This document shows positions 7,917-14,791 of a stretch of 32,548 bases of DNA, piece by piece. The stretch's first letter is position 1. Each line of letters starts with the position of its first letter. The notes under the pieces are model-generated. The model saw only the letters and a list, made by a program, of their open reading frames with translations. It was not told where the DNA came from and searched no databases. The translations under genes were made by a program, and so were the position numbers. The stretch comes from HGM04593 sp045533955. Lineage in GTDB: Bacteria; Bacteroidota; Bacteroidia; Bacteroidales; Bacteroidaceae. Location: the NCBI GenBank assembly GCA_045533955.1, contig JAZSIU010000059.1, positions 1 to 32,548 of the forward strand. Reading direction: 5' to 3'.

Positions 7917-8384
7917 ATGGAGTTAATACTTAAAGAAGACGTTATCAACCTTGGTTACAAGGACGATGTAGTAAAGGTAAAGGACGGTTATGGCCGTAAT
8001 TATTTGATTCCCACAGGTAAGGCTGTTATTGCTACTCCTTCGGCAAAGAAGGTATTGGCCGAGAATCTGCGTCAGCGTGCTCACAAGCTCGCTAAGATTA
8101 AGGCTGACGCTCAGGAGTTAGCAGCTAAGCTCGAGGGTGTTGCTCTGACAATCGCTACAAAGGTAAGCGCAACCGGTACTATCTTTGGTTCGGTTGGTGC
8201 TATGCAGATTGCAGCTGAGTTGGAGAAGCTCGGTTACGAGATTGACCGTAAGATTATCAATGTTGAGGCTGTTAAGACAGTTGGTAACTACGAGGCTACT
8301 GTGAAACTTCACAGAGAGGTATCGGTTAAGGTTCCCTTTACTGTTGTTGCCGAGGCTGAGGAGGCTACTGAGGTTGCCGAATAA
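7917..8384 (+). CDS. rplI: 50S ribosomal protein bL9
   Basis: A 155-residue bL9. The N-terminal domain has the family signature: MELILKEDVINLGYKDDVVKVKDGYGRNYLIP, residues 1-32, given here as landmarks NLGYKDD and VKDGYGRNYLIP. A long connecting helix rich in Lys and Ala (about 40-75) and the C-terminal rRNA-binding domain follow. bL9 sits at the base of the L1 stalk and affects reading-frame maintenance. The chain ends in an acidic tail (EAEEATEVAE) that makes it a few residues longer than the E. coli protein. It is the last gene of the operon; a strong terminator follows 27 bp downstream. Confidence 0.97.
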   Translation: MELILKEDVINLGYKDDVVKVKDGYGRNYLIPTGKAVIATPSAKKVLAENLRQRAHKLAKIKADAQELAAKLEGVALTIATKVSATGTIFGSVGAMQIAAELEKLGYEIDRKIINVEAVKTVGNYEATVKLHREVSVKVPFTVVAEAEEATEVAE

Positions 8385-8411
8385 TCTTAGAGTAAGGTTA
8401 TATAAATTGAT

Positions 8412-8448
8412 AAAAGGTTGTGCCCTAAAGGGGCGCAACCTTTTTTTT
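8412..8448 (+). terminator. Rho-independent terminator after rplI
   Basis: AAAAGGTTGTGCCC (8412-8425) pairs with GGGCGCAACCTTTT (8431-8444) around a short loop, with one G-U pair, and continues into a run of eight T residues. Confidence 0.92.
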
Positions 8449-8841
8449 CAGCTGCGACGCTAGGAAAAGATACAGCCCCGCGTAATCACTACGGAGGGCT
8501 GCACGGGGGAATTGAATGATTAAGAAAAAGTATTTATCAGTAGGATGTTATCTCTGTTTTTTATAACACTCGTTGTTGTGAGTTTGTTCGCGGAGTATCG
8601 TCAGCTTTTGTTATAATTCTTTAAAAATATATATTTTTGCGTGGCTGTAAATGGGTACTTGTCTTTCTTTTTTAAAGTTTTACCCTTAGTAAATTTCTCG
8701 AGTATCTAAATATCCGAGGGATATAATAATAAAATCAAAAAGGGCGGCAGCAGGAATCACTCGGTAAAGAGTAAATAATTACTAATTTATAGAAACTCCA
8801 TTTATATATTATCGACAATTTTATTAAGTTTGCAGCAGAGA
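8449..8841. other. Intergenic gap before the double kinase, about 390 bp
   Basis: After the rplI terminator this gap holds a GC-rich imperfect inverted repeat (CAGCCC at 8473-8478 with GGGCTG at 8497-8502), a 23-codon hydrophobic open reading frame at 8545-8616 that I do not call as a gene, and two promoter candidates. The upstream candidate is TTTG at 8607-8610 with TATTTTTG at 8632-8639 (21 nt apart); the other is listed separately at 8801-8832. Confidence 0.5.
8801..8832 (+). promoter_or_regulatory. Candidate promoter directly before the double kinase
   Basis: TTTA at 8801-8804 and TAAGTTTG at 8825-8832 are 20 nt apart; the minus-7 box is a perfect match to TAnnTTTG and the minus-33 box has one mismatch. 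Transcription would begin at about 8838-8841, which would leave the ATG at 8842 with almost no leader. Confidence 0.5.
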
Positions 8842-11800
8842 ATGACTTTTTTGAGACGATACATATTCTATCTTGCAGCTGTGGCCGCGACGCTTCTGTT
8901 GGCGTCGTGCACATTGTTGCACACCGAAGATGACGACCAAATGTGTGCCGAGGAATTTTCCTCGGCTCTCGAGGAGTGGCGCTACCGTAGCTGCGACAGT
9001 CTTTATAGGCTGGCCTCGGCGGTGGATACGATGCGGGGGGTGGGGCACAAGTGCCGTGCCGTTGCCCGCAATGCCGTGGCCTATTCTCTGTTTATGCAGA
9101 TGGATTATCGTGGGGCCGCTGAGCTCTATTTGTCGGTAATAAATGAGGCCGATTGTGAGATTGAGGCCCTTGTGGCCGACGTCGGGATGATGCTTATCTG
9201 TTATCGGACATCGGCCAATAGGGAATTTTTTGATTATCGCTCGAGTGCATTGCAAAGGGTGCGCCGCATAAACGAGGAGGAGGCGTTGCTGCCCGAGGGC
9301 GAGCGTGAGCGTTTCTATGCGGCGCGCGTGGAACTTGCGACTGTGTCGCTTTGTTACTTTGCCAATTTGGGAATGGCGGCCGAGGCTGAGGCTGCTGCCG
9401 GGTATCTGAGAGGGAATATCGAGCTTGTCGATTCTCGTGCGCGCCGAATATATGGACGGGTGTTGATGAATTATCGCCCCGAGATTCCGCCTCTTGAGCG
9501 CGTAGAGGAGCTGTCGAAGTTGCTGGTGCGTGCCGAGGCCGAGGGGCAATTGTGGCTCGCGGCCAACAGCCGCCTAATGCTGTCGGTGCTGTTACGCACG
9601 GCCGAGGTTCGGGAGAAGGCTGCCGAGATTTGTCCGCAGCAGATGAAACTGATAAATACCGAGGGGACTGCGAGCGACGAGCTTGCGCTGCATCTGGCGC
9701 TGAGAGCTGCCGAGGAGTTTGACCGCTATGGCGATTCTTATATGGTTATTGAGGCGCTGTCGGTGGCAGCTTCGTGTTGTACGCAGAATGGCCGCTTCGA
9801 CGAGGCGCTGTTGTTGCTTGACGATGCAATGAGCCTTATTAACGACTATTATGCCACTCGCTACCCCGAGGCTGCCGATACTCTGACACTCGATTTTACC
9901 GACCCCGAGGCCGAGTGGCGCCTTGTCGCGCGCGACAGCCTTGCCAATATCTATGAGTGTCTGCTCAGTGTGCGTCGCGAGGCGAGCTGTGCTTTTGCGG
10001 GCATAGGCGATAAATATCTCTCGGATGTGAACCGTAACAGCTATCTCGACCTGTTGCGCACGACGCGTCTGAATAAACAGATTGAGAGCCGAATAAAAAG
10101 CGCCGAGGCGAGCGCTTCGAGGCTCTACGTGTGGGCGTTGCTGCTTGCTGCGGTGCTTGTTGCCGTCTCGCTGGCCGTGTATATGCTGGGCAGGCGCTGG
10201 AGGCGTCGCAGCCGCGAGTATGTCGATGACCTCTCGGCACTTCAGAGGCTCTGCCGGCGTCTCATCTACTCTCTGCCAAAAGAGATAGAGAGTGCCGGCG
10301 AGGTGAACAGCGCTGTTGCCGAAATTCTCAGTAGCGAGCTTGGCGTAAGCACTCCCGGTTGTCGCTTCTCTATAATAGGCGACGATGAAAAATCCCCCGA
10401 CGATGCAGTCGTGCTTATGCCCATCCCTACGCTCGAAGAGCCCTCACTTGTGCTTGTCGTTGCAGCCCGGGAGCCTCTTGCGCAGCAGAAAATACTATTC
10501 CTAAGGGTGGCGCTGCCCTATATTGCCGCGGCAATAGACGAGGGTCGGCGTGTGGCCGATATTGGCGGCGAGCGTCTTAGATTAAGCGAGCAGCGCCTCT
10601 CGTATGCACTCTATCTCGACGAACATAAGCGCGAGTATGTCGACAAGCGCGTAGCGCTGTCATTGGTCGGTGGTATGCGACCTTATATCGACCGTATGCT
10701 CAACGAGTTACGACGCCTCTCGACCATAGAGGGCAATAGCGACGAGGCGCAGCGTCGTCTGCAATATCTTGTGGAGCTTACGGCTGTGCTCGACGATTAT
10801 AACGAGGTGCTTGCACGATGGATAAAGATGCGTCGCGGCGAGCTGAGCTTGCAGATTGAGAATTTCTCGCTCGCCGAGCCTTTTGGCATAATAGCAAAGA
10901 GTGTGGCTGCCTTTTCGATGCGCGGCATAAGTCTGAGGGTCGCCGAGAGTAATCTTGTTGTCAAGGCCGATAGGGCACTGACGCTGTTTATGATTAACAC
11001 GTTGGTCGAGAATGCTGCAAAATTCACTCCGACAGGAGGTTCGGTGGCGCTCGAAGCCATTGAGGGCGAGGACTTTGTCGAGATTGCCGTCGCCGACACA
11101 GGCGTCGGAATATCCGAGGCTGACGTTGATAAAATCCTTAACTCCAAAGTTTATGATGCCTCGCGCATAGGCTCGACGGGGGTAATGGCTGTAAATAAGG
11201 GCTCGGGATTCGGACTTATGAATTGCAAAGGAATTATAGAAAAATATCGTAAGACGGACGATACTTTTGCCGTGTGTCGTATGGATATAAAAAGTGCGCC
11301 GGGCAAGGGGAGCCGCTTCTCGTTCCGTCTGCCCAAAGGGGTGATGCGCACGTTGTTCGTGCTATTCTTAGCGGCTTTCCCCTTTGCAACCTCGGCGCAG
11401 GACGATGATATAAGCGCCCTTGCCGACTCGGTATATTCGTGCAACGTAAGGGGCGAGTATGCCGTGGCGCTCGACTATGCTCGGGAGGTTGTCGATGCAA
11501 TGAATGGTTTCTACAAAGAGAGGGTCGGCGGTACCGATACGCTGTCGCTCGGCGCGGGGACAGTGTCCGAGATTAAATGGTGGCGCGATGCTCTTTTTGC
11601 CGATACGCTGATGGAATATGTCTATTATAATCTGCTTGATATGCGCAACGAGGCTGCGGTGGCGGCGCTCGCGTTAGGCGATTGGCAGACGTACAGATAT
11701 AATAATGCTGCTTATACGCAGCTCTACCGCCTTGTGCACGAAGATAGCGACCTTGTCCATTATTACCAGAAAATGCAGAGTGTTGCCAACTATCGCAGGG

Positions 11801-13068
11801 CGGCTATCGTGCTGTGCATAACGTTGTTGCTTATTCTTGCAGTGGTGGCAGTCGTAATGTATATGCGGCGCATTGTGGCCGAGAGGATGAATAGCGATAT
11901 TCTGCTGAGGGTGAGCGCGAGGCTTCTGCTGAGGGTGAGGGGGGCGCGAGGCTCGCTCGAGGAACTTGCTCGCGGTATGTCGCACGATATTTTCGTGGTG
12001 CTAAGCGATTATATGAGGATTAGAGGAGTGTCTGTGCTGCTGAGTAGCGGCTCGGAGGTGCAGACGGCTGCGTCGCCGTCCGAGGCTCTCTCGCCTCTGT
12101 TGCCGACGCTCTATGCTGCCGGCCGTCCTTACGTAAGCAGCGACTCTCTGACAAGGGCTGTGCCTTTGCTTATGCCATCGTCCGAGAGTGGCGAGTGCTT
12201 GGGAATGTTGTGCATAGAGTGCGAACGTCGTTTGTCGGCCGCCGAGAGCACACTCGTCGAGCTTATTGCCGACTATGCAGCCTCGGCCGCTTATCACGCG
12301 CTGGTGCGTCTGGCGCAGGAGTATCGCAATCTCGATGAGGTAAGGGAAGAGACTGCCCGCGCAATGTACGAGGAGAATAATATGCACGTAAGGAATATGG
12401 TGATTGATAACTGTCTGTCAATTATAAAGCACGAGACGATCTATTATCCCGGACGCATACGCGAGCTTGTGCAGCGCCTCGAGCGCGAGGATAAAAGCCT
12501 CGAGGCGTGGCGTCGTAGGGTGTCTGCGATGTGCGAGCTTATGGACTATTACAGCTCGATATTTGGTGTGCTCGTTTCGTGTGCGGCGCGTCAGATGGAT
12601 GATGCTCATTTTAGTGTGTCGCGCGTGCCGCTCTCTGAGGTTTTTGGAAACGCAGCGGCTTTTGCAGCCCGCAAGGGGGGTAAAAGAGGGGCGTCGCTAA
12701 AATTGGACTATGAGCCTACCGACGCTGTTGCCTTGGGCGATTATACTCTTATCGAGTATCTTGTCGAGGCGCTTGTGGGGGCTGTTGCAGCCTTAGGTGC
12801 GCATCATCTGCGTCTGTCGGTGAGCGATAGGGGCGGGGCGTTGCTTGTGGCAATGGAGTGTAAGGGGCTTAGGCTCGGTGCACAGCGTGCAGCCTCGTTC
12901 TTTGTACCTCTATGCGAGGGGGCCGAGGCTATGGAACCTCTTATAGCACGCGAGATTGTGCGTATGCACGAGGATTATATGGACAGACGCGCGTCGCGCC
13001 TCGAGGCTTTCGACACCGACGATGGCTGCACCATACATTTTACGCTCCCAAAATTGAATAACGAATAA
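8842..13068 (+). CDS. Double sensor histidine kinase (DUF5112/DUF5113-like)
   Basis: One 1408-residue chain with two complete sensor modules. I chose ATG 8842; an in-frame TTG at 8830 lies inside a promoter box. Module 1: signal with lipobox LLLASC (Cys23), helical TPR-like periplasmic region (24-428), membrane helix (429-452), a linker or GAF-like segment, a dimerisation-like helix where the H-box position reads VGGMRPY (Gly610-Gly611 replace His-Glu), and an intact HATPase domain (N-box Asn724, DTGVGI at 752, GSGFGL at 787). Module 2: signal-peptide-like helix at 835-853, small periplasmic domain, membrane helix (about 986-1008), GAF-like domain, histidine motif IKHETIYYP (His1197), and a C-terminal ATPase-like fold without recognisable N or G boxes. 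Bacteroidales proteins with DUF5112/DUF5113 resemble this; that name is from memory. The gene is followed by its likely regulator 10 nt on. Confidence 0.75.
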   Translation: MTFLRRYIFYLAAVAATLLLASCTLLHTEDDDQMCAEEFSSALEEWRYRSCDSLYRLASAVDTMRGVGHKCRAVARNAVAYSLFMQMDYRGAAELYLSVINEADCEIEALVADVGMMLICYRTSANREFFDYRSSALQRVRRINEEEALLPEGERERFYAARVELATVSLCYFANLGMAAEAEAAAGYLRGNIELVDSRARRIYGRVLMNYRPEIPPLERVEELSKLLVRAEAEGQLWLAANSRLMLSVLLRTAEVREKAAEICPQQMKLINTEGTASDELALHLALRAAEEFDRYGDSYMVIEALSVAASCCTQNGRFDEALLLLDDAMSLINDYYATRYPEAADTLTLDFTDPEAEWRLVARDSLANIYECLLSVRREASCAFAGIGDKYLSDVNRNSYLDLLRTTRLNKQIESRIKSAEASASRLYVWALLLAAVLVAVSLAVYMLGRRWRRRSREYVDDLSALQRLCRRLIYSLPKEIESAGEVNSAVAEILSSELGVSTPGCRFSIIGDDEKSPDDAVVLMPIPTLEEPSLVLVVAAREPLAQQKILFLRVALPYIAAAIDEGRRVADIGGERLRLSEQRLSYALYLDEHKREYVDKRVALSLVGGMRPYIDRMLNELRRLSTIEGNSDEAQRRLQYLVELTAVLDDYNEVLARWIKMRRGELSLQIENFSLAEPFGIIAKSVAAFSMRGISLRVAESNLVVKADRALTLFMINTLVENAAKFTPTGGSVALEAIEGEDFVEIAVADTGVGISEADVDKILNSKVYDASRIGSTGVMAVNKGSGFGLMNCKGIIEKYRKTDDTFAVCRMDIKSAPGKGSRFSFRLPKGVMRTLFVLFLAAFPFATSAQDDDISALADSVYSCNVRGEYAVALDYAREVVDAMNGFYKERVGGTDTLSLGAGTVSEIKWWRDALFADTLMEYVYYNLLDMRNEAAVAALALGDWQTYRYNNAAYTQLYRLVHEDSDLVHYYQKMQSVANYRRAAIVLCITLLLILAVVAVVMYMRRIVAERMNSDILLRVSARLLLRVRGARGSLEELARGMSHDIFVVLSDYMRIRGVSVLLSSGSEVQTAASPSEALSPLLPTLYAAGRPYVSSDSLTRAVPLLMPSSESGECLGMLCIECERRLSAAESTLVELIADYAASAAYHALVRLAQEYRNLDEVREETARAMYEENNMHVRNMVIDNCLSIIKHETIYYPGRIRELVQRLEREDKSLEAWRRRVSAMCELMDYYSSIFGVLVSCAARQMDDAHFSVSRVPLSEVFGNAAAFAARKGGKRGASLKLDYEPTDAVALGDYTLIEYLVEALVGAVAALGAHHLRLSVSDRGGALLVAMECKGLRLGAQRAASFFVPLCEGAEAMEPLIAREIVRMHEDYMDRRASRLEAFDTDDGCTIHFTLPKLNNE

Positions 13069-13078
13069 ATTAGAATAT

Positions 13079-13801
13079 ATGGACAATAGATTCAGTGTGA
13101 TAATAGTCGAGGATGCCAAACTCGAATTAAAAGGTACCGAGGAGATTTTCCGCAGCGATATTCCCGAGGCTGATATTATCGGAGTGGCAATGTGCGAGGC
13201 CGAGCTCTATCCGCTTATGGAGAAGCGCCTCCCCGACCTTCTGCTGCTCGACCTTGGATTAGGGGGCTCGACAACCGTCGGGGTGGATATTTGCGCGAGG
13301 GTAAAAAAGGAGTATCCCACGGTGCGGGTGCTTATCTTTACAGGCGAGCTGCTGAACGAGAAATTGTGGGTCGACGTGCTGGACGCCGGCGCCGACGGCA
13401 TTGTTCTAAAGACGGGCGAGCTGCTGACAAAATATGAGATTCGCAGTGTGATGGCAGGCAAGCGTTTCGTCTTTAACCAGCCTGTGCTCGAGGTTATTAC
13501 CGAGCGCTTCCGCGAGGGGGTGATGCGCGAGGCGGCGCATCGACGCTCGCTCATCGAGTACGATATTGACCGTTACGACGAGTGTCTGCTACGTCATTTG
13601 GCTTTGGGATACACAAAGGAGATGATTGCCAATCTGCGCACAATGCCCTTTGGCGTAAAATCGCTCGAGAAGCGGCAGGCCGACCTTGTGTCGCGTCTCT
13701 TCCCCGAGGGCGAGCAGCGTGGAATAAATGTTACTCGATTGGTGGTTCGTGCCATTGAACTGCGCATAATTGATGCCGAAAATCTTGAGGCTGATGAGTA
13801 A
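13079..13801 (+). CDS. Response regulator with LuxR-like helix-turn-helix
   Basis: A 240-residue protein. The receiver domain (about 5-125) shows VEDAK with Glu11/Asp12, phospho-acceptor Asp58 in LLLLDLGLGG, FTGE for the conserved Thr region and VLKTGE with the conserved Lys. The C-terminal part, about 167-235, contains LALGYTKEMIANLRTM followed by VKSLEKRQADLVSRLF, which looks like a divergent LuxR/GerE-type helix-turn-helix. It begins 10 nt after the double kinase, so it is the likely phosphate acceptor and DNA-binding output of that kinase. Its last 8 nt overlap the next gene, so all three are probably one transcript. Targets are unknown. Confidence 0.82.
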   Translation: MDNRFSVIIVEDAKLELKGTEEIFRSDIPEADIIGVAMCEAELYPLMEKRLPDLLLLDLGLGGSTTVGVDICARVKKEYPTVRVLIFTGELLNEKLWVDVLDAGADGIVLKTGELLTKYEIRSVMAGKRFVFNQPVLEVITERFREGVMREAAHRRSLIEYDIDRYDECLLRHLALGYTKEMIANLRTMPFGVKSLEKRQADLVSRLFPEGEQRGINVTRLVVRAIELRIIDAENLEADE

Positions 13802-14522
13802 CGGTGGGTATAGATTTTGGCCGTTTCTGCTCTATTCGGCTCTGCTGTTGTTGCTGTGGCTGGCCTCGTGGTTTGCGGGGGTGGCGGCGCTGTTTTCTTC
13901 GTCGGGCGGGGCGCTCAACAGCCTCTTCTCGGGCGAGGGTATGCGGTGGGCGCTCTCTGCGGCTGCGGCTTCGGTGGATGGTGCTCCGTGGGGGGCGGTG
14001 GCTATGGTGGTTGCCTCGACGGGGCTGCTTGTGAGCTCGGGAGTGCTGACGACCTTTGCGGGGCTTTTCGGACGGCGCCCTCTGACGGCTGTCAGGCGGC
14101 AGGCGGGACTCTCGGCGCTTGTGGTGTTTGTGCTTTTTGTGGCGCTGCTCTTCGTCTCATCGGTTGCTCCGTGGGGTGTTTTTGCATCGGTAACGGGCAA
14201 TTGGTCTTCGTCGTCGCTTGTGCAGGGGTGGCTGCTTGTTCTGCTTGTTGTGTCGCTCTCTGCCTCGCTTATGCACGGTTCGGTGTGCGGAAATTATCGT
14301 GCGGTGGGCGACGTTGCGCGGGGCGTGAGTGGTATGTTCGCTCTTTTTGCCCCGGCTTTTTTGGCTATGCTGCCAGCCTCGGGAATTGTGCCTTGTATGC
14401 GGTATATAGGGGTTCTTACGGCCCCCGAGCCTGTGGATGCTCTTTTGTCGGATGTATTATGCTGGCTGCCTTTTCTCCTTATCGCTTGTGTCGATGGGCT
14501 GTCGGCGCTTAAAAGATTGTAG
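13794..14522 (+). CDS. Polytopic membrane protein, short AbgT-like
   Basis: A 242-residue integral membrane protein with about six hydrophobic helices (roughly 8-34, 63-88, 99-123, 137-157, 172-197 and 214-236). I chose ATG 13794, which overlaps the response regulator stop by 8 nt; an in-frame ATG at 13770 would add eight residues and overlap more. The stretch NSLFSGEGMRW followed about 13 residues later by APWGAVAMVV and then SSGVL resembles the segment of AbgT-family transporters that reads NLLS-x-x-GIRW then APLG and SGL. AbgT proteins are about 500 residues, so this would be a half-length relative. I am unsure of this link. The tight coupling to a kinase and regulator suggests that it is either a partner of the sensor or a co-regulated transporter. 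Confidence 0.6.
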   Translation: MSNGGYRFWPFLLYSALLLLLWLASWFAGVAALFSSSGGALNSLFSGEGMRWALSAAAASVDGAPWGAVAMVVASTGLLVSSGVLTTFAGLFGRRPLTAVRRQAGLSALVVFVLFVALLFVSSVAPWGVFASVTGNWSSSSLVQGWLLVLLVVSLSASLMHGSVCGNYRAVGDVARGVSGMFALFAPAFLAMLPASGIVPCMRYIGVLTAPEPVDALLSDVLCWLPFLLIACVDGLSALKRL

Positions 14523-14531
14523 GGCGATATA

Positions 14532-14539
14532 TATTTTTG
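14532..14539 (+). promoter_or_regulatory. Minus-7 box before the RNA candidate
   Basis: TATTTTTG matches TAnnTTTG perfectly, just after the stop codon at 14522. No TTTG is found at the right distance upstream, so the promoter is only half supported. It would start RNA at about 14545. Confidence 0.3.
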
Positions 14540-14541
14540 TT

Positions 14542-14776
14542 GGAATATGCGGCTCTCTTTACATAATATGCTCTCTATTGCTTGGGGGATAAAAAGGCTC
14601 AGTAAGAAATTTACTGTGAATAAGATTCAATAAGCAATTTTCTACTTTCAAGAATAGCCGCATAAGCATTCCGTGAGGGTGATAAATCGAATTATCTCGG
14701 CCATACCTTTTTGCTACTGAGCCGATAAAAAACCGTCTGCATAATTGTCTATGACTTTCAGGCAGACGGTTTTTTT
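14542..14776 (+). ncRNA. Candidate structured RNA ending at a terminator
   Basis: This 235-nt gap has nested complementary segments. P1 pairs TATGCGGCT (14546-14554) with AGCCGCATA (14656-14664) and extends outwards as GGAA/TTCC (14542-14545 with 14669-14672) across a small bulge. Inside it P2 pairs ATTGCTT (14577-14583) with AAGCAAT (14632-14638), and inside that P3 pairs CAGTAA (14600-14605) with TTACTG (14611-14616). A further short hairpin lies at 14681-14696. GGCTCAGTA (14596-14604) could alternatively pair with TACTGAGCC (14715-14723). The element ends at the terminator 14727-14776. Because it follows a plus-strand gene and precedes a converging one, it is not a leader for any gene. I do not recognise a known family; a 3' UTR is the alternative. 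Confidence 0.4.
14727..14776. terminator. Bidirectional terminator between converging genes
   Basis: AAAAAACCGTCTGC (14727-14740) pairs with GCAGACGGTTTTTT (14762-14775) around a 21-nt loop. The A and T flanks serve both the plus-strand kinase operon and the minus-strand acyl-CoA ligase that ends at 14792. Confidence 0.9.
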
Positions 14777-14791
14777 ATCTTTCTTCTGTTT

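Noticed and set aside
11326..11360. Possible sequencing error that fused two kinases by losing a stop codon
   Set aside because: The frame is open through the junction and the alternation of membrane helices fits a real fusion; a single-base change could still create this, so it is noted as a check and not called a pseudogene.
13817..14512. 231-codon reading frame in another phase over the AbgT-like gene
   Set aside because: It is Gly- and Cys-rich and has no sensible domain; the membrane protein frame overlaps the response regulator in a normal coupled way.
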